Shown: positions 1 to 8,512 of the stretch, in pieces
Layout of the letters: the number at the start of each line of letters is the position of its first letter
How positions within the stretch are numbered: the first letter of the stretch is position 1
Source: JAFECT01 sp963838235
Lineage (GTDB): Bacteria > Pseudomonadota > Alphaproteobacteria > Caulobacterales > Caulobacteraceae
Reading direction: 5' to 3'
Length of the DNA stretch: 64,000 bases
Assembly: GCA_963838235.1 (NCBI GenBank)
Contig: CAWIQJ010000006.1
Coordinates: forward strand, 558,001-622,000
Notes under the pieces: model-generated
What the model was told of the DNA's origin: nothing
The model's input: only the letters and a program-made list of their open reading frames with translations
Database searches by the model: none
Made by a program: the position numbers and the translations under genes

Positions 1-243
1 CGCCAGCGCTTCCTTCACCCAGTGCGCGCGCGCCATGGCCGCGGTCACCGCCATGCGCTGGAAGGTGGCGGCGTCGACCTGGCCGACGATGCGGGCCAGC
101 ACCTCGCGGTTGGAGGCGAAGGCGGCGTAGTCGATCTGTTCGAGCTGGCCGCGCAGGCGGCGCTGGACCTGGGGATCGCCGGTCTCGGGCTCGAAATGGT
201 CGGTCGCGTTGCGACGGACGGTCGAGGTGCGAATGGTCGACAT
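1..243 (-). CDS. Conserved hypothetical protein, 3' part beyond window
   Basis: The gene reads leftwards off the window edge, so only the first 81 codons are visible. The ATG at 243-241 is preceded by GGAGG about seven bases upstream, which fixes the start. The visible protein begins MSTIRTSTVRRNATDHFEP and continues as a helix-prone, charged stretch with no signal peptide or membrane segment. I do not recognise a domain; it resembles small uncharacterised proteins of Caulobacterales, and the function is unknown. A longer reading frame in another register overlaps this stretch but lacks a ribosome site and looks like a GC-driven shadow. Confidence 0.7.
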   Translation of the reverse strand, partial: MSTIRTSTVRRNATDHFEPETGDPQVQRRLRGQLEQIDYAAFASNREVLARIVGQVDAATFQRMAVTAAMARAHWVKEALA

Positions 244-286
244 GGCGTTCCTCCGCCTTTGCCGATCAAGGGTAGGCCTTAAGGGC

Positions 287-562
287 TTAACCCCGTCTTG
301 CCGCCCGCTCGCCGTCGGAATCGAGGATGGTCAGCCGGCCCACCACCAGGTCGCCGACCTCGAGCCGGCGGACCTTCAGGGTGCGCACCCCCGCCCGGTG
401 CACCACCAGCCGTCCGATCGCCACCGCCCCGATGGCGAAGGCGCCGAGCGCCAGGGCGCCGAAGCCCAGGGCTCCGACCCCGCCAGCGCCCAGCGCCATG
501 CCGCCGCGCCGGGGGGCAAGGTCGCGTTTGTCCTGCGTTGGCTCGCTTACGCGGTGGTCCAT
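287..562 (-). CDS. Small protein of tandem five-residue repeats
   Basis: A 91-residue protein if started at the ATG at 562; an upstream in-frame start at 652 would run into xerC. After a polar N-terminus of about 20 residues, the sequence is almost entirely five-residue units of the form G-x-L/F/V-x-V/I (for example GALGF, GALAL, GAFAI, GAVAI, GRLVV, then RTLKV, RRLEV, GDLVV, GRLTI), about eleven units. The first half is Gly/Ala-rich and the second charged. This periodicity is expected of a quadrilateral beta-helix as in pentapeptide-repeat proteins, but with Gly where that family usually has Ala. No catalytic motif is visible and the function is unknown. Confidence 0.65.
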   Translation of the reverse strand: MDHRVSEPTQDKRDLAPRRGGMALGAGGVGALGFGALALGAFAIGAVAIGRLVVHRAGVRTLKVRRLEVGDLVVGRLTILDSDGERAARRG

Positions 563-620
563 GGCCCGATCCTTCTCGACTGGACAGGATATGGGCGTCC
601 GGACCGGCGCTCGGGAGGGG

Positions 621-1580
621 TCAGGCGCGCGGATGGGCCTTGGCGTAGGCATTCAGCAGGCGCTCAGCGTCCACTGCGGCGTATTTCTGGGTCGTGGATA
701 GCGACGCGTGACCGAGCAACTCCTGGATCGAGCGCAGGTCGGCGCCGGCGCCCAGCAGGTGGGTGGCGAACGAGTGGCGCAGGGCATGCGGCGTCGCACT
801 CTTGGGCAGGCCGAGCCGGCCGCGCAGACGCTGCACCGTGGCCTGCACCTGGCGCGGCGTAAGCGCCCCGCCGCGCGCGGCGCGGAACAACGGCTCTGTG
901 GGCGGCAGCGGCCAGGGAACCTCAGCGAGATAGGCGTCGACCGCTTCGCGCACCGCCGGCAGCACCGGCACGACACGCGTCTTCGAGCCTTTGCCCTTGA
1001 TCCGCAGCACATCGGGCAGCGGCGCATCGGCGCGGGTGAGCGACAGGGCTTCGGAAATGCGCAGGCCGCAGCCGTAGAGCAGGGTCAAGACCGCCCGGTC
1101 GCGCGCCATTGTCCATTCGGCCGCGTCGGGATCGCCCCCGGACTCTTCGAGCAGGCCCTTCGCCTGGTCTTCGGTCACCGGCCGCGGCAGCGACGGCGGC
1201 AGGCGCGGGCCGCGCACCAGCGCGACAGCGGCATTGGCGACGCCGAGCCGGCGGTCGAGCCATTTGTGAAAGCCGCGGATGGCGGAGATCAGTTGGCTGA
1301 GCGAACGCGGCGCCAGCGCGCTCTCGCCCTTGCGGCGTGAGGCGAGATAGGCGCGCAATTCCGCGGCGGAAACATCGCCGAGCGCACCGACACTGAGCGC
1401 TTCACCGCGATGGACGTCGAGAAAGGCGAGATAGCCGCCGACGCAATGACTGTAGGCTTCCAACGTGCGCGGCGACGCGCGGCGTTCTTCGCGCATGTAG
1501 CCGATGTACGCGACAAGCGCCTCCAGCGCGGGCGCGGCGCGATTGGGGAGCGTTCCTGGCGGGGTTACAGGACCGGCCAC
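621..1580 (-). CDS. xerC: Tyrosine recombinase XerC
   Basis: Site-specific recombinase that with XerD resolves chromosome dimers at dif. The N-terminal core-binding SAM-like domain includes RTLEAYSHCV; the C-terminal catalytic domain has the full set of residues: Arg in GLRISEAL, Lys in GKGSKTR, His-x-x-Arg in HALRHS, His in LLGHASLSTTQ and the nucleophile Tyr in QKYAAV. I place the start at GTG 1580, giving 319 residues, close to the family norm of about 300; a longer frame extends to 1703 but its N-terminus is Arg/Gly-rich and unlike the family. The gene overlaps the end of the DUF484 gene by 16 bases, so the two are probably co-transcribed, as is common for xerC. Confidence 0.93.
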   Translation of the reverse strand: MAGPVTPPGTLPNRAAPALEALVAYIGYMREERRASPRTLEAYSHCVGGYLAFLDVHRGEALSVGALGDVSAAELRAYLASRRKGESALAPRSLSQLISAIRGFHKWLDRRLGVANAAVALVRGPRLPPSLPRPVTEDQAKGLLEESGGDPDAAEWTMARDRAVLTLLYGCGLRISEALSLTRADAPLPDVLRIKGKGSKTRVVPVLPAVREAVDAYLAEVPWPLPPTEPLFRAARGGALTPRQVQATVQRLRGRLGLPKSATPHALRHSFATHLLGAGADLRSIQELLGHASLSTTQKYAAVDAERLLNAYAKAHPRA

Positions 1581-2278
1581 CGCTCCGCCGTGCGTTCGAC
1601 CACCCGCGCCACGAAGGCTACGAGCTCGGCGCCCATGTCGTGGGAGAATCCGTCCGGATCGGGCGACCCGAACGCCACCAGCGCGGGCCGCGACTGCGAC
1701 CACAGGGTCAGGCGCACCAGGGCGGAGCTGCGCACCTCCACCGCCTTGTCCCCGAACATGCCCTCATTGCCGGTGTCTTCGCCCAGCCGCGACAGGCCGT
1801 CGGGACCCAGCAGCATGTCGACGACGCTCTCGTCGAGGGGGCTCCAGCCGTGCGGCACGCCGCCGGGACGCTCCAGCGCGATCATCCCGCAGACGAGGCC
1901 GAAACGGTTGCGCGCCGCTTCGTCGAGCCGGCGCGCGAGATCGGTGTGGTTGCGGCTCGCCAGAATGTCGATCACCGCTGCATGGGTCTGGGCCTGGGCG
2001 GCGAAATTGGCGCGGGCCACCTGTTCGATCGCCTTGCGCGCGCCGCTCTCGCGCGCGGCGACCGCTTCGAGTTTGGCCAGGGCTGCGCGGCCGAAGTCGA
2101 CGACATTGGGGCCGGTGGGCTTCAGCCCCAGGGTTTCCTGCAGCTCGCGATCGTGGGCGAAATGCTCAGGGTGCGCCTGCAGGAAGGCGCGGACCTGCGG
2201 CCAGGTCGGCTCGGCCTTGGCTTCGGGGGCCTCGCCCTCCGGCGCGTCGTTCGCCGCGATGAAATCACGCGTGGTCAC
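1565..2278 (-). CDS. DUF484 family protein
   Basis: A 237-residue soluble protein of the DUF484 family, which is GAF-like and commonly sits directly upstream of xerC. Visible hallmarks are the N-terminal PTWPQVRAFLQAHPEHF segment and the conserved VVDFG near residue 60, followed by a helical stretch and a GAF-like domain. It starts with GTG at 2278 and shares four bases (GTGA) with the stop of the transaldolase gene, indicating translational coupling. The biochemical role is not established; context suggests a link to XerC or chromosome processing, which is an inference. Confidence 0.88.
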   Translation of the reverse strand: MTTRDFIAANDAPEGEAPEAKAEPTWPQVRAFLQAHPEHFAHDRELQETLGLKPTGPNVVDFGRAALAKLEAVAARESGARKAIEQVARANFAAQAQTHAAVIDILASRNHTDLARRLDEAARNRFGLVCGMIALERPGGVPHGWSPLDESVVDMLLGPDGLSRLGEDTGNEGMFGDKAVEVRSSALVRLTLWSQSRPALVAFGSPDPDGFSHDMGAELVAFVARVVERTAERWPVL

Positions 2279-2928
2279 AGAATCGATTGCCCCGTCTTCG
2301 CCCAGTCGCTCATGAACTGTTCAAGACCCTTTTCGGTTAAGGGGTGCTTGACGAGGTCCCTGAACACGTTTGGTGGGATGGTGGCGCAATCGGCGCCGGC
2401 GATGGCCGCGTCGCGCACATGGGCGGGGGTGCGGATCGAGGCGGCCAGGATGTCGGTGTCATACTCGAAGTTGTCGTAGATCGCCCGGATCTCGCGGATC
2501 AGCTCCATGCCGTCCGCGCCATAGTCGTCCAGCCGACCGACGAAGGGCGAGATGAAGCCCGCCCCGGCCTTGGCCGCCATCAGGGCCTGGGCGGCGGTGA
2601 AGCACAGGGTCACGTTCACCTGGATGCCCTGGCGCGCCAGCTCCGCCGTCGCTTTCAGCCCGTCCCAGGTCAGGGGGACCTTCACCGCCACATTGGGAGC
2701 GATGGCGGCGAGCTTTTCGCCCTCGCGGATCATGGCGGCCGATTCGGTGGCGGCGACTTCGGCCGAGACCGGGCCTTGGACCAGGGCGCAGATCTCGGCG
2801 ATCACCTGCGCCATCGGCCGGCCCGCCTTGGCGATCAGGGTCGGGTTGGTGGTCACCCCGTCGACCAGGCCGGTCGAGGCCAGGTCGGCGATCAGGGCCG
2901 TATCGGCGGTGTCCACGAAGAGCTGCAT
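2275..2928 (-). CDS. tal: Transaldolase (short TalC/Fsa type)
   Basis: A 217-residue TIM-barrel aldolase that transfers dihydroxyacetone between sugar phosphates in the non-oxidative pentose phosphate pathway, or cleaves fructose 6-phosphate in the Fsa subgroup. The N-terminal MQLFVDTAD and GVTTNPTLI motifs and the Schiff-base lysine Lys83 (in VAVKVPLT) are present, as is the SPFVGRLDDYG signature. Length fits the short class rather than the ~320-residue TalB class. It is the first gene of a minus-strand group with DUF484 and xerC. Transaldolase versus fructose-6-phosphate aldolase cannot be separated by eye. Confidence 0.94.
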   Translation of the reverse strand: MQLFVDTADTALIADLASTGLVDGVTTNPTLIAKAGRPMAQVIAEICALVQGPVSAEVAATESAAMIREGEKLAAIAPNVAVKVPLTWDGLKATAELARQGIQVNVTLCFTAAQALMAAKAGAGFISPFVGRLDDYGADGMELIREIRAIYDNFEYDTDILAASIRTPAHVRDAAIAGADCATIPPNVFRDLVKHPLTEKGLEQFMSDWAKTGQSIL

Positions 2929-3049
2929 GTCGGTTTCCTGGGGATACGAGCGCCGTCTGTGTAGTCCACGCGGATTCGGCGCGCGACAAAATCCCTCCTC
3001 AAGCGTCGCCTCGTCGAATGGTCGCCTCGTCCCCAGATAGAATGCCGTC

Positions 3050-5209
3050 GTGAGAATCGCCCAGGTCCTGTTGCCCCTGCCGTTGGCGGAAGCCTTCGAC
3101 TACGAAATCCCCGAGGGGCTGGACCTGTCGCCGGGCGACCACGTCATGGTTCCGCTCGGCCCGCGCCAGGTCTGGGGGGTGGTGCGCGGTCTGAAGGACG
3201 GCGCGGGCTTCAACCGGCCGCTGAAGGCGGTGATCGAGCGCGTCGCCGTCGATCCGCTGCCGGTCAACACCCTGGCTTTCGTCGAATGGGCCGCCCACTG
3301 GCAGGTGGCGCCGCCGGGCGATCCCCTGGCCATTGCGCTGCGCGGCCTGCGCGCCGAGCCGCCGCGTCCGTCCAAGCGTCTGTTCCTCACCGGCCAGGCG
3401 CCGGCGCGCATGACGCCTGCGCGCGAACGCGTGCTCGAAGCCGCCGTCGCCGGCGCGCCGACCTCCGCCGCCCTGGCAAAGGTCGCGGGTGTGTCTACAG
3501 GGGTCGTGAAAGCGCTGCTCGACGAGGGCGTGCTGGGTGTGGAGGACGTCCCGCCGTCACGCGAGTGGCCGTCGCCTGACCCGTCGTTCGCTGAAGCGAA
3601 GTTGAGTGCGAGCCAAGGCGCAGCCGCGCGCGCCTTGAACGCCATGATCGACGAGCGCGCGTTTCGCGTCGCGCTGCTCGACGGCGTCACCGGTTCGGGC
3701 AAGACGGAGGTCTATCTCGAAGCCTGCGCGCACCAACTCGCCGCCGATCTTGATGCCCAGGTGCTGGTGCTGCTGCCCGAGATCGCCCTGACCCAGGCGG
3801 TGATCGCGCGCTTCACCGAGCGCTTCGGCGCGGCGCCGGCGGAATGGCACTCCAGCGTTTCGTCGCCGAAGCGGCGCAAGGTGTGGGAGGCGGTCGCCGA
3901 TGGCCGGGCGCGCATCGTGGTCGGTGCGCGCTCGGCGCTGTTCCTGCCATTTCGAAAATTGAAACTGATCGTCATCGACGAGGAGCATGACTCCTCGTTC
4001 AAACAGGACGAGGGCTTCATCTATCACGCGCGCGACCTCGCCATTGCGCGGGCGCGCATCGAGGGCGCCGCGGTGGTGCTGGCGTCGGCCACGCCGTCGC
4101 TGGAGTCGCTGTGGAACGCCGAACAGGGCCGCTATGGGTGGCTGCGGCTTGCGGCGCGGCACGGACGTGCGGTCGAACCCGAGGTCGACCTTATCGACCT
4201 GCGCGAACATCCGACCGAACATGGCCGCTGGCTGTCGCCGCCCCTGGTTGCGGCCATGGCGGAGACCTTCGCGCGCGGCGAACAGAGCCTGCTGTTCCTC
4301 AATCGCCGCGGCTATGCGCCGGTGGTGATCTGCAAGGCGTGCGGACTGCGCATGACCTCACCGGGTAGCGACAGCTGGCTGGTGGAGCATCGCTATACCG
4401 GACGCCTGATCTGCCACCTCACCGGCTTTTCCATGCCCAAGCCCGAGGCCTGCCCGCACTGCGGTGAGAAACATTCGCTCACCGCGATCGGTCCGGGCGT
4501 CGAACGCATCGAAGAAGAAGTACGCAGCCTGTTTCCCGAGGCGCGCGTCGAAGTGTTCTCCTCCGACACCGCGCCCGACGGCGAGACCGCGCGCGAACTG
4601 ATCGCACGCATGGAGCGCGGCGAGATCGATGTGATGGTCGCGACCCAGGCGGCGGCCAAGGGCCACAACTTCCCCATGCTGACCCTGGTAGGCGTGGTCG
4701 ACGCGGACCTGGGCCTGAAGGGCGGCGACCTGCGCGCGGGCGAGCGCACCTTCCAGCTGCTGGCCCAGGTGGCGGGCCGCGCGGGCCGGGCCGACCATCC
4801 GGGGCGGGCTCTGCTGCAGACCTGGGCGCCGGAGCATCCGGTGATGCAGGCCCTGAAGGCGCGCGACCGCGACGCCTTCGTGGCCGCCGAGAGCGCCGAT
4901 CGCGAGGCGTCCCGGCTGCCGCCGTTCGGCCGCCTCGTGGCGGTGATCGTGTCGAGCGAAAATCCGGCTGCGTTGGACGGCGTGGTGCGCGGCCTCGCCG
5001 CCGCCGTCCCCAACGCGGAGGGCGCCGAAGTCTACGGCCCCGCCGACGCGCCGCTCAGCCTGATCCGCGGCCGCCGCCGCAAGCGGTTTCTGGTGCGCGC
5101 GGACCGGAAGGTGGATGTGCAGACCATGGTCTCGACCTGGCTTGCGCGCGTGAAGGTCCCGTCTTCGGTGCGCGTGGTGGTCGATGTGGACCCGTACAGT
5201 TTTCTCTAG
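3050..5209 (+). CDS. priA: Primosomal replication restart helicase PriA
   Basis: A 719-residue 3'-5' helicase that reloads the replisome at stalled forks. The N-terminal DNA-binding domain is followed by a DEAD-type motor with Walker A GVTGSGKT (about residues 214-221), DEEH (about 309-312) and the C-terminal helicase motif QVAGRAGRAD. The start is GTG at 3050; the next residues RIAQVLLPLPL match the family. The cysteine-rich insert is abnormal: CKAC and CPHC remain but the pair expected between them is missing and the central CxxC has become CHLTG, so five cysteines remain instead of eight. It stands alone upstream of the ATP synthase region. Confidence 0.96.
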   Translation: MRIAQVLLPLPLAEAFDYEIPEGLDLSPGDHVMVPLGPRQVWGVVRGLKDGAGFNRPLKAVIERVAVDPLPVNTLAFVEWAAHWQVAPPGDPLAIALRGLRAEPPRPSKRLFLTGQAPARMTPARERVLEAAVAGAPTSAALAKVAGVSTGVVKALLDEGVLGVEDVPPSREWPSPDPSFAEAKLSASQGAAARALNAMIDERAFRVALLDGVTGSGKTEVYLEACAHQLAADLDAQVLVLLPEIALTQAVIARFTERFGAAPAEWHSSVSSPKRRKVWEAVADGRARIVVGARSALFLPFRKLKLIVIDEEHDSSFKQDEGFIYHARDLAIARARIEGAAVVLASATPSLESLWNAEQGRYGWLRLAARHGRAVEPEVDLIDLREHPTEHGRWLSPPLVAAMAETFARGEQSLLFLNRRGYAPVVICKACGLRMTSPGSDSWLVEHRYTGRLICHLTGFSMPKPEACPHCGEKHSLTAIGPGVERIEEEVRSLFPEARVEVFSSDTAPDGETARELIARMERGEIDVMVATQAAAKGHNFPMLTLVGVVDADLGLKGGDLRAGERTFQLLAQVAGRAGRADHPGRALLQTWAPEHPVMQALKARDRDAFVAAESADREASRLPPFGRLVAVIVSSENPAALDGVVRGLAAAVPNAEGAEVYGPADAPLSLIRGRRRKRFLVRADRKVDVQTMVSTWLARVKVPSSVRVVVDVDPYSFL

Positions 5210-5214
5210 AGGGA

Positions 5215-5583
5215 ATGATGAAATTCGATCATGCAGTGCTTCTTGCATCGGACTTGGCGGCGAGTCTGCCGTGGTATGCGACGGTGATGACGGCCAGCGG
5301 ATTTACCAAGACCCGCGCGCACGTCTGGGTGAACGACGCGGGCCACGCGATCGAACTGCGTCAATCGCCGGAGCCCGAGCCGGGCTACCGCCGTCAGGGC
5401 GTAGGCCTGAACCACATCGCCTTCACCGCGCCGTCGCTCGCAGCCATCGAGGCCGTCGCCAACTATGTGCGCGCCGCGGGTTTCAAGGTCGCGGCGATTC
5501 AGTCCTTCGGGACCGAGCGCGCCCTGTTCCTGAAGGACCGCGACGGCATGCGCATCGAACTGACCGCCTACGACGTGGTCTGA
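5215..5583 (+). CDS. VOC/glyoxalase superfamily protein
   Basis: A 122-residue single-module vicinal oxygen chelate protein. It has the beta-alpha-beta-beta-beta pattern of the family: MKFDHAVLLASDL at the N-terminus with a potential metal ligand His, NHIAFTA in the second half and a terminal DRDGMRIELT with the typical Glu ligand. Substrate cannot be deduced; the superfamily includes lyases, dioxygenases and resistance proteins. It begins five bases after the priA stop, with AGAGGGA as ribosome site, so it may be co-transcribed with priA. Two adjacent ATG codons (5215 and 5218) are possible starts. Confidence 0.8.
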   Translation: MMKFDHAVLLASDLAASLPWYATVMTASGFTKTRAHVWVNDAGHAIELRQSPEPEPGYRRQGVGLNHIAFTAPSLAAIEAVANYVRAAGFKVAAIQSFGTERALFLKDRDGMRIELTAYDVV

Positions 5584-5592
5584 ACTCTCAAT

Positions 5593-5742
5593 CCGCTCAT
5601 CCCCGCGAAAGCGGGGACCCAGGCTTTTTTGTTTCGAGGTCGAAGCGCACACCACGTACGGCGTACGTCTGCGTGGATGCAAACATCGCTTGGATCCGCG
5701 CAGCTAAAACACCTGGGTCCCCGCTTTCGCGGGGATGAGCGG
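5593..5742. repeat. Paired 31-bp inverted repeats between convergent genes (REP-like)
   Basis: The 31-bp sequence at 5593-5623 is repeated exactly in inverted orientation at 5712-5742, separated by 88 bases. Each arm is itself a short palindrome (CCCCGCGAAAGCGGGG in the left arm), so the transcript can fold both locally and over the full length. It fills the gap between the convergent VOC and MFS genes. Related arms occur at 14256/14491, 18949 and 26531, marking a dispersed repeat family. Confidence 0.85.
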
Positions 5743-5757
5743 AATTGTGAAAGCTCT

Positions 5758-7419
5758 TTAGACCGCTGTGGGCGTTTCCGCCGCGTCTTCACCGAGTTCG
5801 CCTGCGACCGCGCCTTCGCCGGGCTCGGCGAGCGGCTCGGCCTTTTGCGGGGCCCCAGGCCGCGAGCGCAGCGGCAGTTCGGGGATGAATAGGATGGTGA
5901 CGGCGCCGATGACGGCGATCACCAGGCCGGCCATGAACACGTCGGACATGGAGGCGGCGAAGGCGGCGCGCACCGGCGGGGCGAGCACAATGGCCTTGGC
6001 GTGGGGCCCGGCCATGGCGTTCTTCAGGAACATCTGCTGCAGGGCGTAGAAGGTCAGCGGCTTGCCGCCCGTGGCGATCTTCGCCATCTCCTTGCTCAGC
6101 GACTGGTTCATGATGGCGCCGAAGATCGCCGCGCCGACGGTGGCGCCGATCTGGCGGAAGAACTGGCTCGAGCTGGTGGCCACGCCGATCTTGTCCATCG
6201 GCACGGCGTTCTGGATGGCGACGCTGAAGAGGCCTTGTGCCGGGCCGAGGCCGATGCCGAGCACGAACATCCGCACCATGACGCCGGCGAGCGAGGTGTG
6301 CGCGTCGATGCGGGTGAGCAGGAACAGGCCCGCGATCAGGCAGAGACCGCCCACGATCATCATCGGCTTATAGCGGCCGGTCTTGGTCACCAGGCGACCC
6401 GAAATAATCGCGGCGCCGATCAACCCGACCAGCAGCGGCAGCATGGCGACGCCGCTTCGCGCCGGCGGCACGCCGAGACCGAGCTGAAGATAGAGCACGA
6501 CGAACAGCATCACGCCCATGAAGGCCATGTTGATGATGAAGGCGGCGATATTCGACCAGGTGAACACCGGCGTCTTGAACAGGCCGAGGGGCAACAGCGG
6601 TTCGGGAAAGAACAGCTCGTTGATCAGGAACACCAAGAGCGAGCCGGCGAAGACGCCGAACAGGATGAGAATGGTCTGCGAATCCCACGCATAGGTTTGG
6701 CCGCCCCAGCTCAGCGCCAGCAACAGCGGCACGAAGGCGCCAAGGATGAGCAGCGCGCCGAGATAGTCGATCTTGCCGCCGCGACCGCCCTTCAGGGCGG
6801 GCGTCTTGGTCCAGATCATGAACAGCGCCAGCGCGCCCAGCGGCAGGTTCACATAGAAGCACCACCGCCAGCCCTCGATCACGAAGCCGCCGACATCGGT
6901 TGTGCCGTAGCTGGTGAGCGCGCCGCCCAGCACGGGGCCCACCAGAGCCGCCACGCCGAACATGCCGCCGAAATAGCCCGACAGCTTGCCGCGCTCGCGC
7001 GGCGGATAGAGGTCCGCCATCACCGCGAACGCGCTGGTGAACAAGGCGCCGCCGCCGATGCCCTGCAGCCCGCGCGCGGCGATCAGCTGCACCATGCCCC
7101 CGTGCAGGAACGGCAGGTCGCTGATCTCGCCCGCCAGACCGCACAGCCACGAACCGGCGAGGAACACCACCGTGCCCACCAGCAACACACCCTTGCGGCC
7201 GAACAGGTCGCCGAGCTTGCCCCAGATCGGCACCGTCACCGTCGAGGTGAGCAGATAGATGGTGGTGATCCAGGAATAGAGATTGAGGCCCTGGAACTGG
7301 GCCACGATGCGCGGCATGGCCGTGCCCACCACGTTCTGATCCATCGCGCTCATCAAGAGCACGATCATCAGGGCGATCAGGGTGATGCGCCGTTCCTGGG
7401 GGGTGGTTTCGACGGTCAT
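5758..7419 (-). CDS. MFS transporter, EmrB/QacA (DHA2, 14-TM) family
   Basis: A 553-residue integral membrane drug:proton antiporter-type protein. Family motifs are present: the acidic residue in TM1 (SAMDQNVVGTAMP), motif A GKLGDLFGRKG between TM2 and TM3, RGLQGIGGGALFTS, and motif C GPVLGGALT in TM5. Length and hydrophobic pattern fit the 14-helix DHA2 group, with a large periplasmic loop near residues 440-490. The C-terminal tail is acidic and Pro/Ala-rich. No periplasmic adaptor (EmrA) gene is adjacent and no regulator is visible, so the substrate is unknown. Confidence 0.93.
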   Translation of the reverse strand: MTVETTPQERRITLIALMIVLLMSAMDQNVVGTAMPRIVAQFQGLNLYSWITTIYLLTSTVTVPIWGKLGDLFGRKGVLLVGTVVFLAGSWLCGLAGEISDLPFLHGGMVQLIAARGLQGIGGGALFTSAFAVMADLYPPRERGKLSGYFGGMFGVAALVGPVLGGALTSYGTTDVGGFVIEGWRWCFYVNLPLGALALFMIWTKTPALKGGRGGKIDYLGALLILGAFVPLLLALSWGGQTYAWDSQTILILFGVFAGSLLVFLINELFFPEPLLPLGLFKTPVFTWSNIAAFIINMAFMGVMLFVVLYLQLGLGVPPARSGVAMLPLLVGLIGAAIISGRLVTKTGRYKPMMIVGGLCLIAGLFLLTRIDAHTSLAGVMVRMFVLGIGLGPAQGLFSVAIQNAVPMDKIGVATSSSQFFRQIGATVGAAIFGAIMNQSLSKEMAKIATGGKPLTFYALQQMFLKNAMAGPHAKAIVLAPPVRAAFAASMSDVFMAGLVIAVIGAVTILFIPELPLRSRPGAPQKAEPLAEPGEGAVAGELGEDAAETPTAV

Positions 7420-7491
7420 GAAGGTCTCGCTCCGAAGGGCGGGCGGTTTACCACGCAGAACGCCGTTGCGGTAAACGAATTAGACCCCACA

Positions 7492-8241
7492 TCAGTGGGT
7501 GGTAGGGCCGCGCAATCGCCGAGCCCGCCGCCCCAGCCCGTTCAGGACCTCCACCGCCGCGGCGAAGCCCATGGCGACGTAGATGTAGGTCTTGGGCACG
7601 TGCACGCCAAAGCCGTCGGCGATCAGCACCATGCCGATCATCATCAGGAAGCCCAGGGCAAGCATCACGATGGTCGGGTTCTTCGCAATGAAGGCCGCCA
7701 TCGGCCCCGACGCCACCAGCATCAGCAGGACGGCGACGGTGACGGCGATGAACATGATGGGCAGGTGATCGGTCATGCCCACGGCGGTGAGGATGCTGTC
7801 GATGGAGAAGACCAAGTCGAGCACCAGAATCTGGACGATGGCCATGGCGAAGGCGCTCGCCACCGGGCCCCTGGCCTTCTTCTTCCGTTCGGGGTCCGGG
7901 TCCACGTGATCGTGGATCTCGGTCACCGCCTTCCACAACAGGAACAGGCCGCCGGCGAACATGATCAGGTCCCGCGCCGAGAACCCGTGGCCCATCAGGG
8001 CGAACAGCGGCGTGGTCAGTTTCGTCATAAAGACCAGGGCGCCCAGCAGCACGAGCCGCATCACCAGGGCCAGGAGCAGGCCCACGCTGCGGGCTCGGGC
8101 GCGAATCGCCTCCGGCAGCTTGTTGGTGAGCAGGGCGACGAAGACCAGGTTGTCGACGCCGAGCACCACCTCCAGCACGATCAGGGTGATCAGGGCCACC
8201 CAGGCGCTGGGGTCGTAAGCCAGGGCGGCGATCTCGTGCAT
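7492..8241 (-). CDS. TerC family integral membrane protein
   Basis: A 249-residue membrane protein of the TerC/Alx family. Conserved intramembrane acidic motifs are visible: VVLGVDNLVF in the first half and LDLVFSIDSI in the second, the pair of Asp-containing helices typical of this family. A hydrophilic loop around residues 110-130 carries DPDPERKKKAR. Characterised members of the family take part in Mn2+ export or metal insertion at the membrane; which applies here is not shown. I checked the upstream 270 bases for a Mn2+ (yybP-ykoY) riboswitch and did not see one. Confidence 0.93.
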   Translation of the reverse strand: MHEIAALAYDPSAWVALITLIVLEVVLGVDNLVFVALLTNKLPEAIRARARSVGLLLALVMRLVLLGALVFMTKLTTPLFALMGHGFSARDLIMFAGGLFLLWKAVTEIHDHVDPDPERKKKARGPVASAFAMAIVQILVLDLVFSIDSILTAVGMTDHLPIMFIAVTVAVLLMLVASGPMAAFIAKNPTIVMLALGFLMMIGMVLIADGFGVHVPKTYIYVAMGFAAAVEVLNGLGRRARRLRGPTTH

Positions 8242-8512
8242 GGGTCGTCCCGACGGGGCGGCGGACAGGTCGCCGCAGGCCCTCTATCGACGCCCCACGA
8301 CCCTGGTTCAAGGCCTGGTTTAGCCAAAGCCCGGCAAGGCTTTGCGGGTATGTTGCAGCGCCACAAGCTGCGTGCTATCAGGCGCCCGGCTTCGCGCGGG
8401 GCGGTCTTTCACGAGGCCGCCTCGTTCTTGCTTTCCCAAGCGGTACAAGCCTTTAGCCGAGCGGCAGTCCTGCCGCGAACGGCGCCTCAAAACGCACGGG
8501 TCGGGTTCAAAC

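Noticed and set aside
8242..8512. Possible Mn2+ riboswitch upstream of terC.
   Set aside because: The conserved GGGGAGUA-type motifs of yybP-ykoY were not found on the minus strand.
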